Positions 15,119-24,136 of a DNA stretch of 64,000 nucleotides are shown here, piece after piece. Source of the DNA: Candidatus Binatia bacterium (GTDB lineage Bacteria > Desulfobacterota > Binatia > UBA12015); assembly GCA_029248525.1 (NCBI GenBank), contig JAQWJE010000008.1, forward strand, positions 62,001 to 126,000, in the 5' to 3' direction. The notes under the pieces are model-generated. The model had not been told where the DNA came from, ran no database searches, and was given only the letters and a program-made list of their open reading frames with translations. The translations under genes were made by a program, and so were the position numbers. Position 1 is the stretch's first letter; every line of letters begins with the position of its first letter.

Positions 15119-16363
15119 TCAGCCGCGAGCGTCCTTGCGCAATTTGATTCGAATTGGAAGTTCCTTGACCCCGCCGACCAGTGGCGAGTGCAGGCGTTTG
15201 ACCTCGCCCGCAAGCTCCACTTCCTCGATCTTGGGGAGGAGGTATTTGTAGGCGAACTCCATCTCGAGTCTGGCGACGTGAGCGCCGAGGCAGAAGTGTT
15301 CCCCCTGCCCGAAGCCGAGATGGTGATTGGGCGTGCGGTCCACGCGGAACTCGTAGGGATTTTCGAAGACGTCTTCGTCACGATTGGCTGATGGGTAGAA
15401 CAAGCCGACAGCGTCGCCCTCACGGATCTTGACGCCCTTGTAGTCGATGTCGCAGGTTGCCGTCCGCGCAAAGTGGATAATCGGGCTTGTCCAGCGGACA
15501 ATTTCCTCAACGGCCGGTTTCATCAGGTTGAGATCGTTTTGCAGCTTTCGCATCTGGTCGGGGTGTTCAATGAAAGCGAGCATGCCGCCGCTGGTGGCAT
15601 TGCGGGTGGTCTCGTTGCCGGCCACCACGATGATCAGACACCAGGTCATCACATCCATATCCGGGAGTGGTTTGCCCTCGTATTCCATCTGCGTGAACAG
15701 GGTGGTGAGGTCGTCGCCCGGGTTTTTTCTCTTTTCCTGAGCCAGCTCGGTGAAATAGCCGAAGAGTTCGACCATGGCCGTCTGGGCTGTGGCGCTCGCA
15801 TCCATACCTTCGGTTTGAAATTCCGGATCGCCCGCGCCGATAATGCGGTTGGTCCAGTCAAAGAGCAGCGGCCAATCTTCGCGCGGCACGCCAAGCATCC
15901 AGGCGATCACCGCAATGGGTAGCGGGGCCGAGACTTTCTCGACGAAGTCGCAGGTCGTTTCGTCGCCCAATTCCAGTAGCTCGTCGACGATCTCGCGGGC
16001 AATTCTGTCGATGTCGGGATGCATTTTACGCATTCGTCCCGGCGTGAAGCGTTTGATCGCCATCGAGCGGTAATCCCCATGCTTGGGCGGGTCGAGCTGG
16101 ATGAGGGTGGGGGGCATGAAGCTGTTGTCGGTCTCCGGCTGGTTTTGGAGGACCAGTCTCGGGCCACTGGCGAAACGCTCGGGATCCTTGCCAATCGCGA
16201 TGATGTCGTCGTGGCGGGTGAAACACCAGAAGGGGCGACCAGCGGTGTTATCATACCAGTGGATTGGTGATTCCCGACGGAGCCGGTCCCAAAGAGGGTG
16301 TGGGTATCCCCGGTTGGCGTAGTCACTGCCATCAACAAGATTGAATTGGTCAAAATCGATCAT
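15119..16363 (-). CDS. Cytochrome P450
   Basis: 414-residue soluble bacterial P450. The I-helix oxygen groove is VVAGNETTRNA, the K-helix ExxR is EEIVRW, and the haem loop is FGQGEHFCLGAH with ligand C358. The order and spacing fit class I three-component P450s that need ferredoxin and reductase. Neither is adjacent. Substrate calls by eye are unsafe; the haem-loop and I-helix look like steroid or alkanoate-acting CYP124/CYP125/CYP142 types, but this is only similarity of flavour. It converges on the hydratase and is divergent from the MFS gene. Confidence 0.93.
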   Translation of the reverse strand: MIDFDQFNLVDGSDYANRGYPHPLWDRLRRESPIHWYDNTAGRPFWCFTRHDDIIAIGKDPERFASGPRLVLQNQPETDNSFMPPTLIQLDPPKHGDYRSMAIKRFTPGRMRKMHPDIDRIAREIVDELLELGDETTCDFVEKVSAPLPIAVIAWMLGVPREDWPLLFDWTNRIIGAGDPEFQTEGMDASATAQTAMVELFGYFTELAQEKRKNPGDDLTTLFTQMEYEGKPLPDMDVMTWCLIIVVAGNETTRNATSGGMLAFIEHPDQMRKLQNDLNLMKPAVEEIVRWTSPIIHFARTATCDIDYKGVKIREGDAVGLFYPSANRDEDVFENPYEFRVDRTPNHHLGFGQGEHFCLGAHVARLEMEFAYKYLLPKIEEVELAGEVKRLHSPLVGGVKELPIRIKLRKDARG

Positions 16364-16527
16364 CGTGGTTCCTTCCGGTCGCGGCCAGCTCCGGCCGTCC
16401 TCGGTTCCCTTATGGCACTCCGGGCGCGACGTTCAAGCATTGACCGGGTTCCCGTATCATTTGGGTCGAGTGCGTGGGGACGCGGGTAGGGGTGCGGGCG
16501 GCCTCCGATGCGTTAAGGTGATGTGGA

Positions 16528-17730
16528 ATGACAGGCGAAACGCGCAGGGCTTTCCGCCTGCTTTTTCCCTGCCTGGTGAGCACGGGCATGGGGCAGGCGA
16601 TGTTGTTTGCAATCCTGCCACCGGCCGCTCGCGAGATCGGTCTGTCCTCGATGCAAGTCTCGACGATTTTCGTCGTGTCCGCTGTCTTCTGGGCATTCAC
16701 CAGCCCGGGCTGGGGTCGTTTGAGCGATCGCGTGGGGCGCCGCCGGGTGATCCTGATCGGTTTGCTCGGATACGGACTTTCGATGATTTTGCTGGCGGGC
16801 GTGATCGGCGCCACTCTGGAGGGCGCTCTGACCGCAGCTGTTGCCTGGCCGGCGATGATCGCGGCTCGATGCGTTTTTGGTGCGATCGGATCGGCGTCAC
16901 CACCGGCGGCACAGGCATTCGTCGCGGATCGAACCGGCCCCGAGGATCGCGCGGCTGGGGTCGCCTTGATCAATGCCGCTTTTGGCGTCGGCCAGACCCT
17001 GGGGCCTGCGGTCGGTGCCGCGCTGGCTATTTTTGGTCTGCTCGCGCCAATCTATTTCTCGGCATTCTTGTCGGTGATCAGTGCCCTGGTGATTTATTTC
17101 TGGCTTCCGGATTCGGAACCCCGAGCGGCCCGCGGAGATCTTCCCCGAGCCAAACTCGCCTTCCTTGACCGCCGGATTCGACCGTTTTTTCTCTTGCAGA
17201 TCTTCATGCAAGCCGTCCGTGCGGTAACGATGATTACGTTGGCCTTCTTTCTTCAGGATCAACTGAATTTGTCTTCGGAGGAAACCGGTCAGGCAGCCGG
17301 CATCGGTTTCATGGTGCTTGCGCTTGCGGGTCTCGTCTCTCAGCTGATCTTGGTGCAGCGCTTCCGTCCGGCACCTGCACGTATGATTCGAGGGGGGCTT
17401 GGATCGGCCGCGATCGGCTTCGGAATCCTTTGGGCGGGCGCAACGTTTTGGGTTTATCTCGGGGGGCTGGCCTTTTTGGGGCTGGGTCTCGGACTGGTCC
17501 GCCCGGGGAATGCCGCGGCATCCTCTCTGGCCGTATCCGCGGACGAGCAGGGTGCGGTGGCCGGTTTACTCAATGCCGTGGGGGTGACCGGCAATATTAT
17601 CGGGCCTTTGCTGGGGGGGTATCTCTACACTCTAAGTCCCTCCGGGCCGATCTTTTTGAACTTCTGCCTGATGGTCGTGGGCTCCCTCTATGCATGGATA
17701 CACCCCCGAATTCGCGAGATTCCGAGATAG
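16528..17730 (+). CDS. MFS transporter, 12 transmembrane helices
   Basis: 400 residues with about 12 hydrophobic segments. The first-half signature loop is GRLSDRVGRRRV (GxLxDRxGRR), with GPAVGAALAIFG in helix 5 and GNIIGPLLGGYL in the second half. This is the drug:H+ antiporter/sugar-type MFS layout. Substrate unknown. A leader of 164 bases precedes it, divergent from the P450, so both promoters lie there. The gap to polB is 42 bases. Confidence 0.88.
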   Translation: MTGETRRAFRLLFPCLVSTGMGQAMLFAILPPAAREIGLSSMQVSTIFVVSAVFWAFTSPGWGRLSDRVGRRRVILIGLLGYGLSMILLAGVIGATLEGALTAAVAWPAMIAARCVFGAIGSASPPAAQAFVADRTGPEDRAAGVALINAAFGVGQTLGPAVGAALAIFGLLAPIYFSAFLSVISALVIYFWLPDSEPRAARGDLPRAKLAFLDRRIRPFFLLQIFMQAVRAVTMITLAFFLQDQLNLSSEETGQAAGIGFMVLALAGLVSQLILVQRFRPAPARMIRGGLGSAAIGFGILWAGATFWVYLGGLAFLGLGLGLVRPGNAAASSLAVSADEQGAVAGLLNAVGVTGNIIGPLLGGYLYTLSPSGPIFLNFCLMVVGSLYAWIHPRIREIPR

Positions 17731-17772
17731 AACCATCGGGACGCTTGATCTTCACTCCTTCCCGGACCAATT

Positions 17773-20079
17773 TTGACGTCCGTGCCGACCGGAATCATAT
17801 TGCAACCCAGCTATCGCCTTCGCGGCGGGGTACCGGTGGTGCGGCTATTTGGGCGTCTGGACGGTGGCGGCCCCTTTTTGATCGAAGACGATCGCTTTCG
17901 GCCTTATTTTTTTCTCCGCTCACGCGACCTCGAGAAGCTCAAACGGCGCGACGGCCTGACAATTGAGGTTGGCCGTCTTGTCGACCTGGAAGGACAGAAG
18001 GTTGCACGCATCGGATTTGAGGATCCCGCGGAGCTGCCCCGATGGCGGCAACGCCTGGCGAAGGTCGGCGCGCACCCGTTGGAAGGCGATCTCCGCTTTC
18101 CCTACCGCTATCTGATCGATCATGGCCTGCGCGCGGGGATTCGCATCGAGGAAGAGCCTGTCGCAGCCGAACGTGGTCTGGCGTATTTCCACAACCCGAC
18201 ACTGCATCCGGCGCGGGCGGACCCAGCCTTGGTCTCGCTCTCGTTGGATATTGAAACGACTCCGGATGCCGGACAGATTCTCTCCTTTGCGCTGGTCGGG
18301 GCGGATATCGACGAGGTGCATATCGTCGCGGACAAAAGGGTGCATCGGGCACGTCGCGTGGCCGATGAAAAATCACTTCTGCAAAGCCTCGGCGAACGCG
18401 TTCGCGCGATCGACCCGGATATCTTGTTGGGCTGGAACGTCGTCGATTTCGACCTTCGGGTACTGGCGCGTCGTGCCGAAGCGCTTGGTGTTCGCCTGGA
18501 ATTGGGTCGAGTCCCCGGCGAAATGGTCTTCCAACAGGACCCCAATTTCACCCGGCAGGGCCGCGTGGATATATCCGGGCGCGTGGTTCTCGATGGCATC
18601 GGCCTTGTCCGCGAGGCGCTTCGGTTGCCGGATTATCGTCTCGATACGGTCGCAAATGCGGTTTTGGGCCGGGGGAAGCTGATCGATCATGAGGTTGCGG
18701 ATGCAGGGGCAGAGATTCATCGCCTCTACCGCGAAGACCCCAAGGCTCTGGCCGCCTACAACCGCGAAGATGCGCGCTTGGTCGTCGAGATTCTCGAGAA
18801 GGAAGGTCTGCTGGATCTTGCGGTGGAGCGCAGCCAACTCTGTGGCATGCCATTGGATCGAGTGAGTGCGAGTGTGGCGTCGTTTGATCGCCTCTACCTC
18901 CCCGAACTGCGACGTCGTGGCTTCGTGGCCCCCAGCGTTCGCAGGAACGCACCGGTGGGCAAAGTCGCCGGAGGCGCTGTTCTGGATTCGCTGCCAGGCC
19001 TCTACTCGCACGTGGCGGTCTTCGACTTCAAGAGTCTCTATCCCAGCCTGATGCGAACTTTTGGCCTGGATCCTCTCGGTTTTGCCTGCGCGGGGGACGG
19101 CGCTCTGGAGGCACCGAACGGGGCGCGCTTCTCTCGTGACGCGGCTATTCTTCCCGACCTGCTCGATGACCTGGCGGCCAGCCGCAAACAAGCGCAAGAT
19201 CGCGGGGACGGGCACGGCGACCAAGCCATCAAGGTTCTGATGAACTCCCTTTTCGGGGTTCTGGCGTCTCCGGGGTGCCGATTCGCTGACCCGGAGATCG
19301 CGAATGCGATCACGGGCTTTGGTCAGCAAACTCTGCGGTGGACGCAGGAAGTCTTCGAGGCTCTCGAGGTGAAGGTCCTCTACGGCGATACAGACTCGGT
19401 CTTCGTCAAGCTGAGTCCGGCGCCAGGGGAATCGCCCGCGGCGCTCGCGGAAGAGTTGAGGGGGACGGTCGAGGAGCAGATTTCGCAGCGAGTTCGAGAC
19501 CAATACGGGGTCGAACCTCGGCTCGTTCTGGAATTGGAATACGTGCTTGAAAAATTTTTCCTCCCGCGTGTCCGTGGTGGCCAGGCCGGGAGCAAGAAGC
19601 GCTACGCTGGCTGGCGTGAGGACAAGCTTCTTCTCGTTGGTCTCGAGGCGGTCCGGCGAGATTGGCCCGAGCTCTCAAGGCGCCTGCAGCGTGGCCTGCT
19701 GGAGCGGCTGTTCCGCGAAGAGCCCGTATTGCCCTGGCTCAAGGATCTGGTGGCGGAGGTTCGATCGGGTGCTCTGGACCAGGAGTGTGTCTATACGAAG
19801 CGCCTGCGGAAGGGGGACCTTTCCCGCTACATCAAAGGGATTCCGCCGCATGTGCAGGCGGCGCGCAAAGCCGGAAAGGACGCCGGAAACGTCATCCGTT
19901 ACGTGATCACGGCTCGCGGACCCGAGCCGGTTCTGCGGGGACGGCCCTTCCCGCGCGATATCGATCGCAACCACGCCCTCGAGAAATTAATGCGGCCGAT
20001 TGCCGATGCGATCCTGCCCGAGATTCGGACGACTTTCGACGAGGCGCTTGGCCGACCGGTGCAGTTGCAGCTTCTTTAG
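17773..20079 (+). CDS. polB: DNA polymerase II (family B), exonuclease proficient
   Basis: 768 residues, close to the usual Pol II length. The 3'-5' exonuclease has motif I SLDIETTPD (about residue 157), motif II GWNVVDFDLRVL and motif III YNREDARLV. The polymerase has motif A VFDFKSLYPSL (about 418), motif B AIKVLMNSLFG (about 485) and motif C YGDTDSVFV (about 537). All catalytic acids are present. Motif B carries Phe where many family-B enzymes have Tyr, a position that touches the incoming nucleotide. It would act in DNA repair and replication restart. The start is TTG at 17773; a later in-frame GTG (17782) is possible. No phage neighbours. Confidence 0.93.
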   Translation: MTSVPTGIILQPSYRLRGGVPVVRLFGRLDGGGPFLIEDDRFRPYFFLRSRDLEKLKRRDGLTIEVGRLVDLEGQKVARIGFEDPAELPRWRQRLAKVGAHPLEGDLRFPYRYLIDHGLRAGIRIEEEPVAAERGLAYFHNPTLHPARADPALVSLSLDIETTPDAGQILSFALVGADIDEVHIVADKRVHRARRVADEKSLLQSLGERVRAIDPDILLGWNVVDFDLRVLARRAEALGVRLELGRVPGEMVFQQDPNFTRQGRVDISGRVVLDGIGLVREALRLPDYRLDTVANAVLGRGKLIDHEVADAGAEIHRLYREDPKALAAYNREDARLVVEILEKEGLLDLAVERSQLCGMPLDRVSASVASFDRLYLPELRRRGFVAPSVRRNAPVGKVAGGAVLDSLPGLYSHVAVFDFKSLYPSLMRTFGLDPLGFACAGDGALEAPNGARFSRDAAILPDLLDDLAASRKQAQDRGDGHGDQAIKVLMNSLFGVLASPGCRFADPEIANAITGFGQQTLRWTQEVFEALEVKVLYGDTDSVFVKLSPAPGESPAALAEELRGTVEEQISQRVRDQYGVEPRLVLELEYVLEKFFLPRVRGGQAGSKKRYAGWREDKLLLVGLEAVRRDWPELSRRLQRGLLERLFREEPVLPWLKDLVAEVRSGALDQECVYTKRLRKGDLSRYIKGIPPHVQAARKAGKDAGNVIRYVITARGPEPVLRGRPFPRDIDRNHALEKLMRPIADAILPEIRTTFDEALGRPVQLQLL

Positions 20080-20119
20080 CTTGCACGAAGGGTTTGGGGT
20101 CGATACCCGCGAGGATGTG

Positions 20120-23113
20120 ATGCGTTCTCTCGCGACTCTCTTCGTATATGGTGCCCTTCTTCTGTCGGCCTTGCCGGCTGCGGCTGCGGAGCCACCAACA
20201 GATGCCGATCGGAAAACCTGGATTGCGGAGATGAAGACCGCGCCGCGCGGTCCCTTCGCGCGTATTCGATGGTTTTGCGCCGACGGAACTGTACGGGCGG
20301 CCAATCAAGGCTGTCGCGGGCATGGTGGTGGGGTACAGCATGGCGAGTGGAGCAAGCGCACGCGCGCCCTGCGCGAGCAGGGCTTTCTGGTGGCCAACCT
20401 GATGGTGGAGATTGATCCCGAGACGGTCGCGGGGCCTGAGGGGCGAGCGATCCTGGAGCAAATTCTTCTCGAACGTTTTCTCGTCGAAGCTGATGACGGA
20501 TGGATCCTGCGAGCCGCGCGCTCCTATCGGGGTGCGCTGCAAGCCGAGGACGAGGAGGCCGGGACCTTCCGGATTCTTCAGGCGATGCTCGCCGATCCGG
20601 AGTGGCATCGCCCGGTAAATTTCTTTGTTCTGCGGGAAGCCGCTCGCTACCTTCCACGGACGCCACAGGAGAACGATATTTCGGCATCCGATGTGCGGAA
20701 CTCGGCCTCCTGGATCGCGCGCAAGGATCCGGGGTTTCGGGAACTTCGCGTCAAGATTCACGGCCAACCCGACGCCGAAGATGCGGCGCGGGTGCGAGCC
20801 TATGCCCAGGCAAGTGGCAAGGCGAGCGTCGGCACGGGATATGCGATTCTGGCGAAAAAGATCGATCGACTGTATCGCGGGACCGAGGCTGCCTCCGATG
20901 TCGAGGCGCTCGCGCTTCTTTTGCCGGAAGGTGATTTTCGTGCCGGTTTGGTGAGAGACGCCAGATCACTGGCATCTGCTCCGGACCCCGAGCTTCGCCT
21001 TGCTCTGACAAGCCGATTGCTTACTCGTCTCCGCCTGCGCGCGCAGGAGTTTCGTTCGCCGGAGCTCGGACTGCCTTTTCTGGATGCAAGTCTCTCGCTT
21101 GAGGGAGCGACCTACGCGGCTGGCAATGAGCTGCTTCGTCGCGTCCCGTTTGCGACGCGCCGGCAGCGTCTGAAGTGGCTGAAAGAGGAGGTCGGTTCAC
21201 TTTTCGGGACGGGCCTGCTCTCTGTGCGACAGTCGGCAGCCTTGCAGGAAAGTTTGCGCGAGATCCAGCGCCGGCCGGATCTCGAGACCTATCGAAGGGA
21301 AATTCGCTACCTCGCCCGTGCACCGGAATGGGCGGCGCGGCGTTTGCGTTTTGAAATGTCGGCGGCCGTCGAGAAATTTCGGCGCCTCGACCCGCTTGCG
21401 GATTTGTATTGGCAGGATCGACTGCGGGGTAGCCCGTTTCTTTTCTATTCGGCGATCGTGGACAGCCTCGCGGTAGATGCCGGGCGGCTCGCAGGAATTA
21501 CCCATCAGTTTTTTGGCGAGAATATTGGCTCGGGCCTGCGCGGGCTCAACCCGGGGCTGGCACGCGGCGTCCTGCGGTCCGGCACCGGTTTGGCTGTCGA
21601 GGATTTTTCGCCTTCAGATATTTACCTACTGCCCGAGACGACCGCGGAACTGCCGCCGGTTGCCGGGATTCTCACCGAGGGGGAGGGGAGCTCGCTGTCC
21701 CATATCCAGTTGCTTGCACGTAACCTGGGGATTCCGAACGTGGTGGTCGCCGAGGGCATGGCCGAGCGATTGCGCGCCTATGAGGGCAAACGGATCGTCG
21801 TTGCGGTCAGCCCCGGAGGCGTGGTCGAAATTGCCCTCGATAATCCCGGCTGGGATACGGTGTTTGCCGCAGAGAACTCTTCGAGCAACGCCAAGATGCC
21901 CTTGATCGTGCCGGATCGAGAGAAGTTGCAACTCGACGAGACGGAGTTGGTGACGCTCGATGAGATTCGAGGTCGCGATTCGGGTAGAATCGCGGGGCCC
22001 AAAAGTGCCAATCTGGGCGAACTGCGGCGCTACTTCGAGACTGCTGTTCCGCAGGGCGTGGTGGTTCCCTTTGGCGTTTTCAAAGAGTTCCTAGAGCAGC
22101 CCATCGAGCCCGGAGGCCCCGCCGCCTTCGTGTGGCTGAAGCGCCAATACGATGTTCTCGGCTATTTGCAGGACGCCCCGGCGCTGGCAGCCGAAACACG
22201 AACTCAACTTCTGGAGCGAATCCGAGGGTTCATCGAAACGGCGCCCCTGCCGGTGGACTTCCCCCAGGAGTTGCGGCAAACGCTGCGTGCGACGTTTGGG
22301 TCGGACGGGACATATGGAGTCTTTGTTCGAAGCGACACGAATGTCGAAGATCTCCCCGGGTTCACGGGGGCCGGGTTGAATCGCACGGTACCGAACGTGG
22401 TCGGTTTTACGCGAATTCTCGAAGCGGTCCGCGCCGTGTGGGCCTCGCCGTTTTCCGAGAGGGCCTATCTATGGCGTCAGTCACATATGGAGGATCCCGA
22501 ATGGGTGTTCCCGGCAGTGCTGATCCAGCGTGCCTTTCCCTCGGAGCGATCCGGAGTGATGGTCACCGCCGACGTGGAGAATGGACAGTCGGGTTATCTG
22601 ACAATCGCGGTCAACGAGGGCATTGGTGGCGTGGTCGACGGGCAACCTGCCGAGCTTCTTTTGGTGCGTGCTTCCGATGGCAAAACCCGGCTCCTTGGCG
22701 AGGCGAGCCTGCGCGAGCGGCGTGAAATGGATCCGGCTGGAGGCTTGCGCCGCGTTCCCGCGCGTCGCGATGCCAAACTCCTCTCGGCTGACGATATTGC
22801 AAAGTTGATCGCCTTGGCGCAGGAGGCCAGCGACGACTTCCCGGCGCTGCGCGGTGTGAACGGGGAGCGTTTTCCGGCCGATATCGAATTCGGAATCGCG
22901 GGTGGTGAGGTCGCCCTCCTGCAGATTCGACCTTTCGTCGAAAGCCGAGCGGCCCGAGACAGTGCGGCACTCGCGACGATGGATGCGCGTCGGCAGAGCG
23001 GCAAGCAGAGAGTGAACCTCGATGCCGTGCCGGGTGGGCCAGGTCTCCTTCGCGCGATTCAACCCGATCGCGAGGATTCGGGTTCGGAATCAGCGCCGAC
23101 TAGGGGTGGTTGA
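20120..23113 (+). CDS. Exported PEP-synthase/glucan-dikinase-like protein with swapped domains
   Basis: 997 residues starting with an apparent signal peptide (hydrophobic core FVYGALLLSALP, AAAA cleavage region). About 400 unfamiliar residues follow. A phosphohistidine mobile domain comes next, with GSSLSHIQLLARNLGIPNVVV (H528). The dikinase ATP-binding domain is last, about 626-930: AGPKSANLGEL, VFVRSDTNVEDLPGFTGAG and EFGIAGGEVALLQIRP. Canonical PEP synthase has the order ATP domain, His domain, PEP barrel. Here the order is His then ATP, with no PEP barrel, as in plant glucan, water dikinase. The start ATG at 20120 has GCGAGGA upstream. Why an ATP enzyme would be exported is unclear. It overlaps the convergent hydrolase by 24 bases. 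Confidence 0.75.
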   Translation: MRSLATLFVYGALLLSALPAAAAEPPTDADRKTWIAEMKTAPRGPFARIRWFCADGTVRAANQGCRGHGGGVQHGEWSKRTRALREQGFLVANLMVEIDPETVAGPEGRAILEQILLERFLVEADDGWILRAARSYRGALQAEDEEAGTFRILQAMLADPEWHRPVNFFVLREAARYLPRTPQENDISASDVRNSASWIARKDPGFRELRVKIHGQPDAEDAARVRAYAQASGKASVGTGYAILAKKIDRLYRGTEAASDVEALALLLPEGDFRAGLVRDARSLASAPDPELRLALTSRLLTRLRLRAQEFRSPELGLPFLDASLSLEGATYAAGNELLRRVPFATRRQRLKWLKEEVGSLFGTGLLSVRQSAALQESLREIQRRPDLETYRREIRYLARAPEWAARRLRFEMSAAVEKFRRLDPLADLYWQDRLRGSPFLFYSAIVDSLAVDAGRLAGITHQFFGENIGSGLRGLNPGLARGVLRSGTGLAVEDFSPSDIYLLPETTAELPPVAGILTEGEGSSLSHIQLLARNLGIPNVVVAEGMAERLRAYEGKRIVVAVSPGGVVEIALDNPGWDTVFAAENSSSNAKMPLIVPDREKLQLDETELVTLDEIRGRDSGRIAGPKSANLGELRRYFETAVPQGVVVPFGVFKEFLEQPIEPGGPAAFVWLKRQYDVLGYLQDAPALAAETRTQLLERIRGFIETAPLPVDFPQELRQTLRATFGSDGTYGVFVRSDTNVEDLPGFTGAGLNRTVPNVVGFTRILEAVRAVWASPFSERAYLWRQSHMEDPEWVFPAVLIQRAFPSERSGVMVTADVENGQSGYLTIAVNEGIGGVVDGQPAELLLVRASDGKTRLLGEASLRERREMDPAGGLRRVPARRDAKLLSADDIAKLIALAQEASDDFPALRGVNGERFPADIEFGIAGGEVALLQIRPFVESRAARDSAALATMDARRQSGKQRVNLDAVPGGPGLLRAIQPDREDSGSESAPTRGG

Positions 23114-24136
23114 GCTCGGGGAGGATCGTGCCACCCAGCGGATCTCCTCTCCGGAAACTTCGGTATTCTGAACGAGTTCGTCGATGGCAACGACCAGGTC
23201 CAGCAGCCACTGATTTCCATCAGGGTGCTCGCAAAGTCCGACCAGGATAAAACTGCGTCCCCGATGCCGAATCAGTGCGCTATCGGCATGCCAATGAACC
23301 CAACTGCCGGACTTTCGATGGACGCGAGCCGAGTCGCCGACGCGTCGCATGCCAGCCACGAACTTATGATGGATCCCCGGATCATCGAGAATCTCGAGCA
23401 TGGCTCCACTGGCGCTCTGGTCAATCAGAGTCCCCTGGTCGAGCATGAAGAAAAAGCGCGCCACCTGAAGTGGCGTCGCTGCATGACTCAGGTTCTCGAG
23501 CGGATCGCGACGCCATACGCCGCCGCTGCCATAGTTCTTGCCGGCCCAGAGGCCGCCGCCCCGCTCGGGGTCGTAGAACCGGTACTCGGGCGATTGGAGA
23601 AGTGCTGCGATATACGGTTTGCCGACGCGGTTCATGACCCAGGAGGCATCGGTGTTGGAGGAAAACCGAATCATGCGGTTGAGCCGCCCCATGATTTCTT
23701 CGGATGCCGGTAGTTCACCGGCGCGGATCTTTGCAAAGGCAGCGAAGAGCACCGCGATCTTGGGCAGGCTGGCCGCATAGATCATTTCGTTGGGGTTGAC
23801 CGCAGCAAAGCGCGGGCGCGAGGGGTTGGTGACCTCAACCAGCGCGACGCCCAGTCGTTTGGCTGCGACATCCGGGCTGCGCCCGAGTTTCTCGAGGGTC
23901 TTTTCCAAAGCGGCCTGAAGGTCGGGGTCAGCGAAACTCTCCAGCGGCGCCTTGTCCTCGATCACCGGTTTCAGAATAAACGGCTCGGAGGGCCCCTTCG
24001 CGGTATGCCCGGGCTCGGCTCTGGTGAGCAAGGGGATCACCATGATCAGAGCAACGCACGTCAGGCGGAGGGTTGTGCTGCCTCGGACCCGGGACGGCTC
24101 CTTCCGTGGCTGACCGAAGTGGGAATGAAATCTCAT
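23090..24136 (-). CDS. Serine hydrolase, class A beta-lactamase/PBP-like fold
   Basis: 348 residues with an N-terminal membrane or signal segment (LRLTCVALIMVIPLL). The serine-lysine motif is SLPKIAVL, the SxN motif is FSSNTDAS and the third motif is HRKSGSW (KSG in place of KTG). These three, in order, define the penicillin-binding/beta-lactamase superfamily. An Omega-loop glutamate is not obvious, so it may be a D,D-peptidase-like or other acyl-serine hydrolase rather than a resistance enzyme. The ATG at 24136 overlaps the upstream transporter stop as ATGA, so the two are translationally coupled. Confidence 0.82.
   Translation of the reverse strand: MRFHSHFGQPRKEPSRVRGSTTLRLTCVALIMVIPLLTRAEPGHTAKGPSEPFILKPVIEDKAPLESFADPDLQAALEKTLEKLGRSPDVAAKRLGVALVEVTNPSRPRFAAVNPNEMIYAASLPKIAVLFAAFAKIRAGELPASEEIMGRLNRMIRFSSNTDASWVMNRVGKPYIAALLQSPEYRFYDPERGGGLWAGKNYGSGGVWRRDPLENLSHAATPLQVARFFFMLDQGTLIDQSASGAMLEILDDPGIHHKFVAGMRRVGDSARVHRKSGSWVHWHADSALIRHRGRSFILVGLCEHPDGNQWLLDLVVAIDELVQNTEVSGEEIRWVARSSPSSTTPSRR

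Noticed and set aside
17773-20079. Family-B polymerase as a viral gene
   Set aside because: It has the chromosomal Pol II domain order and length, with bacterial MFS and enzyme neighbours and no phage genes.
23090-24136. Antibiotic-resistance beta-lactamase
   Set aside because: SxxK, SxN and KSG motifs fit the superfamily, but no Omega-loop glutamate pattern is evident, and operon coupling is with a nucleotide transporter, so resistance cannot be claimed.
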